64,000 bases of DNA from Halichondria panicea (taxonomy: Eukaryota > Porifera > Demospongiae > Suberitida > Halichondriidae), in contig NC_087377.1 of assembly GCF_963675165.1 (NCBI RefSeq), positions 10,774,632 through 10,838,631 of the forward strand, in the 5' to 3' direction. A program made the position numbers and the translations under genes. The notes below the pieces were generated by a model that saw only the letters and a list, made by a program, of their open reading frames with translations, did not search any database and had not been told where the DNA came from. Below are positions 1 through 10,500 of this stretch, one piece after another (the stretch's first letter is position 1; every line of letters starts with the position of its first letter).

Positions 1-565
1 ATGAGCCCCATGCATGCATGCACAGATTGATTGTAGATAGATCTAATACTTTTTTTAAAATTGTGATCATTTTCCTGTTCACAAAATTGACATGCTGAAT
101 TTTTTGTCCGCAAATGATACAGCAAATGTAATTATGGCATGCAGAAAGTTCACCTTTTAGAGGAAGAATAACACCTCTCACCCAAGTGTAAATCATTGCT
201 TTAAGTAATGACAATCACGGAGATTTATTGTTAGCAGTTCAGTATACGATACAACACTTTGCATTGAATAACCCATACTGCACCTATACCCTTTGTCCCC
301 AGGCTAGGACTGTGCCAAATATTCAAATTTGTTCACCTATTATTCAAATTATTTATTCACACTTGATCAGCCTTCAACTTCATCAGCCTATTATTAACAT
401 ACACAGCAGCGAAATAAAACACCTATAAATTATATAGCACCAAAAAATGCTATAATAATTATGCTGCGGCCAAGATTGAGGCTATAAATTTTACTCAGCT
501 AGAGGCAAAAATTACTACTTAAAGCTTTTGCATAAGATTGCCAGACTCTCAGCCAAAGAAGAAAG
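1..565. other. AT-rich intergenic stretch, no gene seen
   Basis: No convincing coding sequence is visible. The short open frames have no start context, domain or codon pattern that suggests a protein. Runs such as TAATTATA and CATGCATG, common across the whole window, are present. This stretch would hold the promoter of the broken gene that begins near 566, but no clear TATA box or initiator could be singled out. Confidence 0.5.
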
Positions 566-1569
566 ATGAATGTAATTTCTCTGCTACCCTTTGTACTGTT
601 GGTATCAGTGGTTCAATCGATAAGAGAACAACCAATTCTTCCGGGTCCAAGGAATGCTGCAAGAATCACAATCCAGACTCTCAATTCAACCAAACTGCAG
701 GCTACCTTTTCTCAGAGAGCCAGGTTCAATTTTGCCTCAGCTGAAACGGTTAAAGAAGGAGTGCGTATCGAGAGCGAAATAAATGAAAACATTTCACATG
801 TCAAGATTCAAAAGTTGAATGGGGAAATGATAATTTCCTACCACCATCTTCTAAATCAAAAAGCCACACTTGTTAACATCATGGGTCAAAGATTTATTTC
901 CATCAAAAATGAGCATGGACACCCCAAACGATCAGATTATCGTGTACCTCACCTTTTCTCGCAAGGAATTGAACGAATTTTCAGTCAAGACAAATTCAAC
1001 TCAAAGTATATTCCGTTATTCGATTCCCATTGAGCTAATGCTAACAGAGTTGCAGCACTTCAAGAGATGTTGGTTGGACAAGAGATACCACTAATGCAGG
1101 CGGCGGTCGAAGCGATTGGTAACCGTGGAATAATTGGCAGAGATAACCCGCCTGCTCTATACCTGTCATGGCGATGGTAATGCGATTTTCTTCCCTGAGA
1201 GAAGTTCAGAAACAATCTGTTCCGTGGTACCTTAAAAAAAGCTAAATATATTTTGAACCCTTACAATTATCATGATCTTATGTTCCCTTATGACCCTGAC
1301 AATTGCGAAGTGAAAACTGCCGAGATAAGATGCTCTACGAACCCAGCCGTCAGTAACGGGGCTTGTTGTAAGAGTCAAAGTTTATGTCCCCCAGGACAGT
1401 TTGATGAATGTAATGGAATGTGTGGTCCCGGCTGCAAATGCTGGTACCATTTGTGCGGAAACTGTTGTTTACATCTGGACATGACGAATGCTGTAGGAAG
1501 AACGGGATGACAGATTTTGACTGCATGTTCCCTATAACGTTTTACTGTGACAAACCCTACACCTGTTAA
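566..1569 (+). pseudogene. Broken gene for a secreted Cys-rich protein with a PLA2-like HDxCC motif
   Basis: The ATG at 566 opens a frame with a clear signal peptide (MNVISLLPFVLLVSVVQS) and an unrecognised N-terminal region. The frame is stopped by TGA at 1031-1033, yet coding resemblance continues: in frame to TAA at 1178, then in the +1 frame from about 1164, then back in the first frame from about 1253. There a Cys-rich block contains GMCGPGCKCWYHLCGNCC. After another shift near 1471-1480 comes HDECCRK, and a final TAA lies at 1567-1569. Cys pairs around an HD-x-CC motif resemble secreted phospholipase A2-like folds, but this is inference from the motif only. A paralogous fragment at 3003-3128 has GGA where this copy has the TGA, which supports reading the stop as a mutation. 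An unrecognised intron between 1177 and 1250 could explain one of the breaks but not all of them. Confidence 0.6.
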
Positions 1570-2244
1570 AGAACTATTATAGATAGCCATGCAGCTTCTT
1601 GCTGTGAAACTTATTAGCTGCATGTAGAGTCTATATTATAGTCTATAGTTTGTAGTGGAATAAATGCATGGTAAACTGCTGTAGTAATGACTGTATAGCG
1701 TAATAATAATTACAAACTATATATATTGCATGCATGTACATGATCAATATACATTTATGATCAGTTAACAAAATAATTATGCTTAATGCTATAGTATGCA
1801 TGATGGTGCACGTAAATACTACAAAGTATAATAATTATGAGCATAATTATAATTATAGCTACTACATAATTATTTTCTTAGCTAGAAATAAGTGTTAATG
1901 AATGCTTTTCCCATTGTCGGATTTGTTCATCACAAAATCTTGTACCATGTACAACAAAGCTAAGGCTGGTACTTAGGCTTGGATATGCCACATTGAAAAT
2001 GTAATATGCAGCCATCAGGTAAACTAATCCTTCTGCAATTGCGTTTGCATGCAGGAACTTCCATCACCAGACAACCATTTTGGCAACATGAACATTTGCA
2101 GGATCAAGTCTTCACTTTCAAAAATGACCAGCTGGGGTTCAACGATTGTTGATTTGAAGTGGTTGTTCATATTTCCGCATGGATTGCCTATAATGCAAGA
2201 ATAAGAGCTAAGGATGAAAGAATTGTACGACCATAATTATATAC
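1570..2244. other. Intergenic DNA without recognised genes
   Basis: AT-rich sequence with many ATAATTAT runs. No coding frame with protein-like content and no clear repeat boundary was found. Confidence 0.4.
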
Positions 2245-2678
2245 TATAGGGCTTGGCAAATTATGCTAGCATAGTTTTTGGGAGACTTCTAGCAACTAGC
2301 ATAATTGAGGGTTGACCCTCATAGTACTCATATAGTAGGTAGACATAATTTCACATCTTATTTAATGTAGCTATACAGACAATAGATCTGTACTGTAAGC
2401 ACTATAGCCACTATAGGCAGGCATGGAGGAGTATTTTCTCTTTTGGCACTATAGAGGATTATATTTCACTTTCTGTAACGCTGGCCGTTTAATATGAAAA
2501 ATACTAGCTAGAGACAACAAGGCTACTTCAGGTCAGTCAGGTGCTATAAATACATTTACAAATAACTCGTCTTTTCATTGATGTTTGAATAATGGATACA
2601 CCAAACTGGGCTGACTTTTTGAGAATAGTCAAAAAGAATAATAGGCAAAATAAAAAGCATAATTTGCCAAGGCCTATA
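2245..2678. mobile_element. MITE with TATAGGCCTTGGCA-type inverted ends
   Basis: The left end reads TATAGGGCTTGGCAAATTAT and the right end AATTTGCCAAGGCCTATA, forming imperfect terminal inverted repeats about 430 bp apart. A second element with the same ends lies at 35387-35818 inside the large receptor gene. Neither contains a transposase frame, so both are non-autonomous. The superfamily is not determined. Confidence 0.7.
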
Positions 2679-3002
2679 CTTATTGCTACATGCATGCAGC
2701 AATAAGTATACTTTTTAATCTGCATAACTCTCGTGCAGTTGATCTAGACTATATTATAATTATGCCGGCAATGTTTACCTGGAGTCACGTACACATCACT
2801 GCATGGCAGTCCATCATGCATGCATTCATGCACATCTCTAGCTCATTGTCTGCAAGAAAAAAAGACATCAAGTTGATCAGCATGCATGGCCTATGCGTAA
2901 AGAATCATAATAATTATTAAGTTACTTGGATTTCAACACTTGCTCAGTATAATTATATGTGTGAGGTGTAATTATTATAGTCTTGCATGTATAAGCCACG
3001 CT

Positions 3003-3128
3003 CCTTCACACGAAGAACGATCTGGCATTAGTGGTATCTCTTGTCCAACCAGCATCTCTTGAAGTGCTGCAACTCTGCTAGCATTAGCTCCATGGGAATC
3101 GAATAACGGTTTATAACCTTTGACCCAG
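3003..3128 (-). pseudogene. Inverted fragment of the Cys-rich secreted-protein gene
   Basis: The minus strand repeats about 95 bp of the gene at 566-1569 (its positions about 1008-1096) with only a few differences, coding FDSHGANASRVAALQEMLVG. It is open where the first copy has a TGA stop. Similarity ends abruptly after the codons PLM, and the next bases (PDRSS) are unrelated. It may be one exon or a debris fragment of a paralogue; no flanking splice sites could be assigned with confidence. Confidence 0.6.
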
Positions 3129-3150
3129 CGAAGCAGAGGATCAATATACC

Positions 3151-3196
3151 TTAGCCTCGATCCCAGGCCGAAAACTCGGCCTGGGATCGAGGCTAA
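3151..3196. repeat. Perfect 21-bp inverted repeat of the AGCCTCGATCCCAGGCC family
   Basis: TTAGCCTCGATCCCAGGCCG followed by A is repeated perfectly in inverted orientation after a 4-base loop. The same terminal sequence occurs at 3920, 9953, 16614, 37634, 39592, 47131, 48504 and 63110, where it borders longer elements. This copy appears to be two element ends joined back to back, with the interior lost. Confidence 0.8.
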
Positions 3197-3533
3197 TCAA
3201 TACCTTTGCTTAGAAATTCCAACATTATTTTTGCATTTAACTGAGTATACACATAAGTTTGTGATATTAAATTACAGGCACTGCACAGTATATAAGTATT
3301 ACTTCCAGTTTCCTCCTTAATGCCATGCACATTCAGTGTCATTAGCAAGGCACATTAACGGTTACCATCAGTGAGCTATAATTATTATACAGTACGTGTA
3401 TGTTTTGTTGCTCAACCTCCGCATGCATGTATATAGTGTCATTTACTACATTTCCTACTTTCTCAAATGTCAGGGTTATAACATCGAATCACTGTAACAA
3501 ACACATATTTTTCTAATTGTACAAGCTATAGTC

Positions 3534-3770
3534 ATTGGAGGAAAATGGAGGAATGCATTCTAGAGACACTTCGAGTCTGGTACAAATAATCATTATATAG
3601 AGTTTAATTATTACTGCATGCATGCACATGACTTGTATGCTGCAGTTGATATCATAGAGTCCGATATTCTAGACTATAATTATAGTGTATATTAATTAAT
3701 TATTATAGTGAAGATTAATTGGAGGAAAATAGAATAATGCATTCTAGAGACACTTCGAGTCAGGTACAAG
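3534..3770. repeat. Short direct repeat pair (3534-3586 and 3718-3770)
   Basis: Two copies of about 52 bp containing GCATTCTAGAGACACTTCGA are separated by about 130 bp and differ at only a few positions. Confidence 0.75.
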
Positions 3771-3919
3771 CAAAGCAGGGCCCCTTAGACATGCATGCAG
3801 TTGCTTATTGCAGAGTAAAGGTGATGACCCGTAAAATTCAGAGCTCTGCGCCTCTGGGAAGCAGGAGCATCTTCTTTGTACTTGTTTTAGTTGTTGCTCC
3901 ATGAATAGCCACAGCAAGC

Positions 3920-4003
3920 TTAGCCTCGATTCCAGGCCGCGAAGAGAAAGGCGGCCTGGTATACTTTGTATGCGCATGCGCGAAATAATTGACAGCAATT
4001 TAT
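3920..4003 (+). mobile_element. Short hairpin element with an NRF1-like palindrome
   Basis: It begins with TAGCCTCGATTCCAGGCCGC, folds back with GCGGCCTGGTAT, then carries TGCGCATGCGC at 3971 and ends near GACAGCAATT. Near-copies lie at 47131-47195 (same strand) and 48427-48504 (opposite strand). There is no coding capacity. It is a very small MITE or a solo end of the family seen complete at 37634-39592. Confidence 0.7.
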
Positions 4004-4016
4004 AGATATGCATGGC

Positions 4017-4804
4017 TACTGTGTTGACTATATATAAGCAGAGTTTCACTATAAGAAGTGTATACTGTTCACTTTTTAATATTGGTAGTACGCATGCATG
4101 GCTCAGCGGAAGTGACGTTTTTACTAGCAATCATGCAATTATAGCGTTTCCAGAAATCACTATTAAAATGCTGAGTAAAATATACTAATAGGTCAGTATA
4201 ATAATTATGTACCATAATTATAGTTGGTTAAATAATATTTCCTCAGCGTTTTCCCGGCGCTCCTCCTCGTCCTCCACCTCTTCCTCTGTCCCCACGGCCA
4301 CTTCTTTGAAATCCAATGTTAAAGGTGACAGAGTATATAGCGAGATATCTATAGTGAAAGACAAAATGAAATGTAATTATTCAGGAATAATGTCATTGTC
4401 TTACTGTGCATGGTTACAGGTTCCCCGGCCCCGTCTCCTCCTTCTCCTCCTTCTCCTCCTCAGCCTTCCTCTTTGATCTCCATTTCTTTTCATATTCGTC
4501 CTTCTTCCTTTTTACTCTCCACAGCCTCATCTCCTCCTCGTCTTCTTAATTTCTTCTTCTTTTCCACTCTGTTTCTTGTCTTCCCCTCCTCCTCCTCCCT
4601 CTTCTTTTGGGTCATTTTACATGTTCCTCCTTTTCCTCTTCCATCGATAGAAAATGATAATTTTACTGTGTTGACTAAGCAGAGTTTAACTATAAGAAGT
4701 GTACTGTTCACTTTCTTTGTTTATCAACAATATTGGGAGTACGCATGGCATGGTTCAGCGGAAGTGACGTTTTTACTAGCAATCATGTAATTATAGCGTT
4801 TCCA
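4017..4804. repeat. Direct repeat of about 130 bp (4017-4151 and 4674-4804) around a CT-rich tract
   Basis: Both copies run from TACTGTGTTGACTA to ATAGCGTTTCC and share GCGGAAGTGACGTTTTTAC; they differ by small indels. Between them, 4246-4300 and about 4420-4640 are almost pure pyrimidine (TCCTCC/CTTCTT). Open frames through this tract are low-complexity Ser/Pro/Leu translations and are not called as genes. Confidence 0.75.
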
Positions 4805-5293
4805 ATTCCTCTTCCTCTATACTATCTATGAGTAAACGAAGCAATAGGCACTGTTCTAGAAATGACTATTAAACAGGCACGCACATAATAAATGTGACAG
4901 AGTCACAGAACCGAAGTAGCAATTAAGAGTCTCTAACCGATTCGATGTCCTGAGGCATGGCATACGTGGCGTTGCAGAGCTACATGGAGGTCGACGATTT
5001 ACAGCTGACTTCCTTTACACTCCACTCCATCATGGCCTCTAGAATATGCGTGGAGGAACAGGCTTAGGCTAGGCTCAGGCCAGACTTAGCCATGTACGAA
5101 TTGCCTACTGCAAAAAAACGAAAATGAACACTTGAAAGGAATGCGTATAAGTGACTCTATGTGTATAGACGTTATTGTCCGTCCCGTTAACTGTTTAACA
5201 CGTACTCTGTATTATAGTATGTCGAATCTGACTAATGTAGAATATAGATGCAGAGCAGGCTGAGCTGAACAATGCTCCGAGGGAGCCAATAAT

Positions 5294-5607
5294 TATCGTA
5301 TGGCGCAAAATATTCGAGGGGCTTCATTTTCGCTGATTTCGTGGGTTAGCAATCCTACACGAAAATTAAATCCACGAAATTTTTTTTCTAAGTATCTCAA
5401 CTTATTATCCCATTCGACCGGCAGTATTTCTGTCATTAGCAATCCTACACGAACGTTAAGACCACGAAAATTGTTCTTTAATTACTGCTATAACGTGCAA
5501 AGATTAAAAGTGTGGCGCAGTTATTCCACGAACATTGTGCAACAAAATGCTTTTAGAGGCCTTTCCACGAAAGTAAGTGCCTCGAACATTTCGTGCTATA
5601 CGGTATA
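5294..5607. mobile_element. MITE, ACCGTATAGCG...CGCTATACGGT family
   Basis: It starts near CGTATGGCGCAAAATATTCG and ends at TTTCGTGCTATACGGTA, imperfect inverted ends. Inside are repeats of CACGAAAATTAAATCCACGA type. The 113-codon open frame that spans it is just a translation of this repeat. Related elements lie at 35861-36083 and 53980-54217. Confidence 0.6.
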
Positions 5608-6190
5608 TATACACTCTCCGCTCACCATTTGGTTATCTTAATGCTGAGATGCGGAGGACCAGCTGTGCGATATTGTAGGAGCCTTATAGCTTGACCATCA
5701 TGGGTCTGTACTTGATCTCAGACTTGATAGCTGGTGACTTAGATACCTATAAGATAATTAAGATTAACTGGCAATTTTAATCGGCACTGACAAACCTGTG
5801 GAAGTCCACCAAATGCCACAGCTGTGCATGAAGTAAGTGTGGGTGGGTGGAGACTTAACTGTTGAGCAGGTCAATGGCGTCAATGGCTCTCTCTATATAA
5901 CCTCAGGAAGGAAACTCCTGCATGCATGGGGTTTGAAATAATATCATGTTGATTATTACAGCTCAAATAACAGCCACACTTATTTTCTCTGAGTATCTCA
6001 TACTTATTATGCAGACAGTATAACACTTAGATCCCATTTGACCAGCAGTATTTCTGTCAAATTTACTGCAAGAATTTTCCTTCGGATTACTATACCCCAC
6101 TTCACATTACTACTTAATACTTAGCAAGGGGTAAGCTTACTATTAATGTTGTCCCCAAATGTAATAAACACAGAATTCCAACTGCGCAAC
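5608..6190. other. Intergenic DNA, no gene seen
   Basis: No open frame with protein character. Fragments resembling the preceding repeat (GCAGTATTTCTGTCA near 6045, also at 5422) recur, so part of this is probably decayed repeat. Confidence 0.35.
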
Positions 6191-6410
6191 TCACCAGGAG
6201 GAACCGCAACAGTTGCAGAAATTGAGGGGGAGGCCAACACTGGCACCGGAGTGACGCTTGCAGCAGGTAAGGGAGGGGCTGGTAGAGGAGCTGGTACTAT
6301 GGCATCTGCAGGAGTGACAATGGTAGCGACGACTGAAGTCCCAGCGACAGCCAAAGTTGCTAGAATAACTGTGGACATTGTTGAGTTGCAGTCTTTTCAC
6401 CTGTAAACAG
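6191..6410 (-). pseudogene. Possible Ala/Pro/Val-rich exon next to transposon remnants
   Basis: On the minus strand an acceptor-like TTTACAG near 6402 and a donor-like GTGAG near 6199 bracket an open stretch. It can be read as MSTVILATLAVAGTSVV followed by a Pro/Ala/Val-rich segment. The opposite strand is also open, so composition alone explains much of it. It lies just downstream of the transposon-derived fragment on the same strand and might belong to the same decayed gene. No domain recognised. Confidence 0.2.
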
Positions 6411-6509
6411 CAAAATTAGCTTTAGGTGTTAATTGTCAGTTCCTTCGTTAATTACAGTTTGACTTTTGACAGTGTATAAACATCTCACCTAGTCCATGGT
6501 TCTCAAAGA

Positions 6510-7130
6510 AGTTGTGCAGCTGCATGACTTAACCACGATGATTAATTGCCACCTTGACACAGTTTCCTGCCTCGTCACAGATGAAGTTAGCCTGGCAGGA
6601 GATTCCATCAAGTAAAGAGCACTTCCTGGATACCAGAAAGTTGATGCATGGGACCAGGTTGCCGGGATAGTACACCTGTGATACAAAAAACAGTTTCTCA
6701 ATAATCTTCCGGGTACTGTCAAGGTTTAAATTACCCAAAATGACGATTCACTATACTTAATAGATATATACTACTGCATGGATTTAAGACAACTGGACAT
6801 TTGAAATGGTATACACACTACGTATAATCCCTATACCTGTTGAGCGTAATCAAAAGAGTAGTGACTTTCGATCATATCCAAAGAGTTGGGAGTAATGTGT
6901 GAGGACAGTACTAGTGATGGTGGGGTGAATTCACGGTCTTGCTCAGAGTGTGAGCGGATAGTCTCCTGGCCACTGGTCGCATATCGTAAGATAACTCCTT
7001 CTGCCCTTTATCCAGATGATCCATGTACGCTGTCAGAGTTGCCCTCTTCTCAGCGAGTGGCGTGTGTTGATGGCACAAAAGATAGCTGTACTGTTTTGCT
7101 GGAAAGTTCAACACAGGTCCGTCATCGGCT
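6510..7130 (-). pseudogene. Decayed transposon-derived gene, DYAQQ-V-YYP family
   Basis: On the minus strand, 7114 to about 6960 encodes RATLTAYMDHLDKGQKE. About 6930-6839 encodes DMIESHYSFDYAQQ ending at a GTATAG donor. About 6680-6515 continues with VYYPGNLVPCINF, RKCSLL and ANFICDEAGNC to a stop after NHRG. From memory, this matches uncharacterised repetitive proteins of cnidarians and fish that carry a D-(Y/F)-A-Q-Q-V-x-Y-P block followed by RKC and an NF(I/L)xDE block, and that are probably transposase-derived. Frame changes and the lack of the catalytic downstream part point to a dead fragment. A second fragment with the same landmarks lies at 12284-12485. Confidence 0.5.
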
Positions 7131-7479
7131 TTAACACAACGAGGTAGGGATCTATTATAGCTGTCTCCATAGCTTGCAAAATGTGAAGTACCGTAGCCAA
7201 TTGCAATGTCTCTTGCCGCTCCATCTGCCCCTTATACAGCTTCAATACTGACCTCTTAGAAGAGCTTCAGCCTTGAGAGTAGCAGTCGGATGTCAGTTTT
7301 TGGAACCCAATGACGTTATACTGTTTTTCTCTACTACATTGGTGAGTATGATAATGCAGCACAAGTTCTGTTCATCCTCCACAAGTATTCTCAAGGAAGC
7401 CCTGTGCTGTACATCAACAGTACGCATGTGTGTGCATGTCAGTGTGTGGGTTTATGTATAATTTTATATGGATGTGTAC

Positions 7480-8086
7480 GAAAGTCTATTTGCGTTGAGT
7501 TCGACCCCGGAAGTTATGTGGTCAATTATGGCTTCATTTATGCTTTATGAGTATGCTTGGGACTTCTACATGGAAAATGCTAACTGGTTGGAGCTTACCA
7601 GCTCTACAGCATATAGATCGAAGCACTTTTTTAATAAGGAATCCAATGGCATATGTGTGTGGGGGGGAGGGGAGAAGTATCACATGGGTAACAATGTGGG
7701 CCTGTGTGTGTGTGTGAGGAAGTATCACATGGGCAACAGTATGGGCCTGTGTGTGTGTGTGGGGAAGTATCACATGCTTGTGGGTGGGGGGGGGGGTGTT
7801 ATCAACTTTCACTAGTACAGGATACATTGCAAGTCCTGTTCCTGTAGTGTACAATGTAACTGACTCTTCTCCCAAGGAAGGCCTTCCTGACACAACACAG
7901 GGAGGATATGTGAGCTATGGTGGTCAATGGTGGCTCATTAGTGACGAAGGAATACGGAAACTAACATTTAATACTTCCAGAAAAGGATTATTAAGGATGC
8001 AACATCAATAGAGGTATGAAACTTTGAAGTATGACAAAGTTATGACAACTTTATGAAGGTCAAACTCAACACAAATAGACTTTAGT
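7480..8086. mobile_element. MITE with ACTAAAGTCTATTTG ends, interrupted by a 360-bp insertion
   Basis: The left end reads AAAGTCTATTTGCGTTGAGT and the right end ACTCAACACAAATAGACTTT. The element is co-linear with the intact 271-bp copy at 52196-52466, but about 360 bp are inserted between 7655 and 8015, flanked on both sides by TATG. The insert holds a GTATCACATGGG-containing tandem repeat (about 7655-7790, three units with GTGTGT runs) and an unrecognised open stretch (7810-8008). Confidence 0.75.
7806..8011 (+). other. Unrecognised open stretch inside the inserted segment
   Basis: Reads TGYIASPVPVVYNVTDSSPK and continues through GGYVSYGGQWWLISDEGIRK to a stop at about 8009. The composition is protein-like, unlike the surrounding repeats, and an AG at the 5' side (TTCACTAG) could be a splice acceptor. 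No family was recognised. It may be an exon fragment carried into the MITE. Confidence 0.3.
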
Positions 8087-8410
8087 CTGTGTAAGCATAA
8101 TTATGGGGTAAATTGACCTATTGCCTCAGTGGATGCGTCAAAACCTTACTAGCTTTTAAATATACACCAGTGACGAATCCAGAAATTAGAAAAGGGTGGT
8201 TCCTAAAGAAAACTGTGTGAAAGTGAAATTTGGGAGTTACGCCACTTTTGGTTCAATCTCCGCCTACAGATCTAGAAATCCCGATTTCTGTGCAGAGTTT
8301 GCAACGCGATAAGTATATAAACTGCCACTGCTTTTAGCTAGCTTCTGTTCGTCTAGAGTGATTTTACATGCAGGTATTGACATTACTAAATCGGTGGAAC
8401 ATCACTGTAA

Positions 8411-8786
8411 GCAGGAGCGTAGCCCGGATTTTTTGGAAGAGGGGGCAAAACTTATCAACCGTGCAGCGCCGAAATTGTGACCGGAGGCCACGCCTCTTAA
8501 TTGTGACGTCATAATTGACTTCTCTATTTAGTTGGGTGTGGCCTGATGTTTTAGTAGTTTAGCAAAGAACAACTCATTTATTTACTGTCTATAGATTTAG
8601 ACCAGAATAGCTCACAGTTTAAAGACTAAATCGTTTTGCTTGCCTACTAACTAGCTAACTGCAGCAAGATTCGGAAGAAAGGGAGTGCTCAGCAAGATAA
8701 TCAGCTTCACTAACCTGAGCTGAGTAGTAGAGATCCAGAAAAAGGGGGGGCATTTGCCCCCTTTGCCACCCCCTGGCTACGCCACT
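8411..8786. mobile_element. MITE with CAGTGGCGTAG-type ends
   Basis: The left end GCAGGAGCGTAGCCCGGATT and right end CCTGGCTACGCCACTGG form degenerate inverted repeats followed by G-rich and C-rich stretches. Elements with such ends are found in many animal genomes. Related copies lie at 15281-15566, 20208-20526 and 21884-22163. No coding capacity. Confidence 0.7.
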
Positions 8787-9054
8787 GGACTAAGTGACTG
8801 TATAGATTGCTAAAAATCAATTCTAACACTCTGAGCAAAAGGGGTTCTTTTAATTGCTTCTTTGGATCTACCTTCCCCTGGATCTGCCATCGCATGTACA
8901 CACACGATATAATGATGTACACTTTTATATTTGCTGCAGGCCGGCTAGCCTCCTTCACCAACCTCCTCTAGTGCATAATCACGGGAATCTCAAAGAGTGG
9001 GAAAAATGATCGACCATAATTGTTGCTAAAAAGGATGCTAAAACTTCAAAGTCT

Positions 9055-9388
9055 ATTGAACATTAATGGCTGCATCAGCAGAGCTTTGCAACTCTTTTCT
9101 CGCTACCAATAGCTAGCGTTCTATAGTGCAGAATAGAACTAACTACTAAGAAACACTGCATGAACAATTTCTGAAAAGGCTGCAATGGCATTTCAAGTAA
9201 GCAAAACTAGGCATAACTCTACTATTTTGCAAATACACGAATTAAAATCCAAGAAAACGTGACTAGAAGCCTACATAGAAACTCTTACTTGCACTTCATT
9301 GATCCTTGAGCAGCTGTAGCGGTCTATACAGACAGACAGACACACACTACCGTATACCTCGCTGCGCATGCGCAACCGAGGCATAAAA
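9055..9388 (-). repeat. Dispersed repeat with TGCGCATGCGC head (copy 1)
   Basis: On the minus strand it runs from TGCCTCGGTTGCGCATGCGC through ACTGCTACAGCTGCTCAAGG-like sequence, the TTCGTGTATTTGCAAAAT block and the AGTTAGTTCTATTCTGCACT block. Other copies lie near 23505, 37020, 37495, 58375, 61610 and 62275. It has no open frame of note. Confidence 0.7.
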
Positions 9389-9392
9389 ATAG

Positions 9393-10500
9393 CGCACAAA
9401 TTTGGAAGGTTATATATACAGTAAATTCCCCCACTCACAGTGAGAGTAATCTTCCTCCTGGCCTGTTGGAGGGGCCTGCTGGAGCATACACGCCTCACCC
9501 ACAGGCTCACTCACATGGAGGCCTCTTCCTCCTCTTCTCCATCCATGCCTCTGGAATTGAGATATCCCCATCTCCACAAACGTCAATTCCAAAATTTGTT
9601 TGAACCATTTCTGGGATCGGCAACATGCCTTCTCCCATGTAGCCACCTTGGGTTCACCAACTGCCACCACCGACCCTGCATTGTCCAGTGTCTTCCTCAA
9701 CCACGATACTGACCCTAGTTACAACATGCCTTCTCCCATGTAGCCACCAGCCGGAAGTGCCATGCAGAACAATCACGTGCCTGGGTCTGCCACTCTGGAC
9801 TCACCAACTGCGACCCTCAGCACCTTCACTGTCCAGTGTCCTCCTCAACCACAATACTGACCCTAGAGGAGGGTAACACACATCACCACCTGAATTGAGG
9901 ATAATACACCCATTACAACACACAAGGTGTAACTGTGCCTCCCCTAGCCTCGATCCCAGACCGCACTTCCTCGAATAGTGGGCCTGGTATCGACTGCTTA
10001 ACCATTAGCCAGATACCGGCTAACGCAGGATAACAATAATTATGTATATGCTCAAACGTCACAACGAACGGAAGTGGATTGAAGGAAATAGATAGAGTTC
10101 GTGGAGTCCTGGTATAGTCATAGACTCTCTAATTATGGCTAAACACCAAGCACGCAGTTAAAAATAGGCTCTTTCTTATTTTGTTGGTTATAGTCTATAT
10201 AGGCACTTCAATAATTTCAGCTACAGGAGTCAGGAAATGGTAAGCAAACAATAACCCACGTGATCGTGATCGTGATGACGGTACTGTCCTTTCAGTTATC
10301 TATTCTGAGGATGCCGCCTTGCAGATTCTTGTAGCTCTTTACAGTTTTACCATGTGGTGTTTGGTCCCTACATGAGGATCATGTGATTCCTCTATCTGGA
10401 TTTCATCTTACATTTACATGTAGACTTAGTGTTTGTGGCTTGCACATGTACATGTAGCATTGCAGAAGTAGATTCAGACTGTAGCTATAGATCTAATTAA
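9393..10500. repeat. Segmental duplication, copy A
   Basis: From ACAAATTTGGAAGGT to the GTAGCTATAGATCTAATT area, this stretch is repeated in the same orientation at 14692-16464. Shared landmarks in order are GCCTGCTGGAGCATACAC, AACATGCCTTCTCCCATGTA, CACTTCAATAATTTCAGCTA, ATACCCACGTGATCGT-like, and GACTTAGTGTTTGTGGCTTG. An AGCCTCGATCCCAGACCG element end lies at about 9953. Open frames in both copies are divergent from each other, so no conserved protein is claimed. Confidence 0.75.

Noticed and set aside
4207-4790. Ser/Pro/Leu-rich frames on the forward strand
   Set aside because: They run through a pyrimidine-only tract and adjacent direct repeats; no start context or conserved segment.
5300-5641. 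113-codon forward frame
   Set aside because: It is the translation of a MITE with internal repeats (CACGAAAATTAAATCCACG); related elements at 35861 and 53980 are not open.
9410-9712. Overlapping frames of 90-96 codons on both strands
   Set aside because: They lie in a duplicated segment whose other copy (14692-15060) does not keep either frame.
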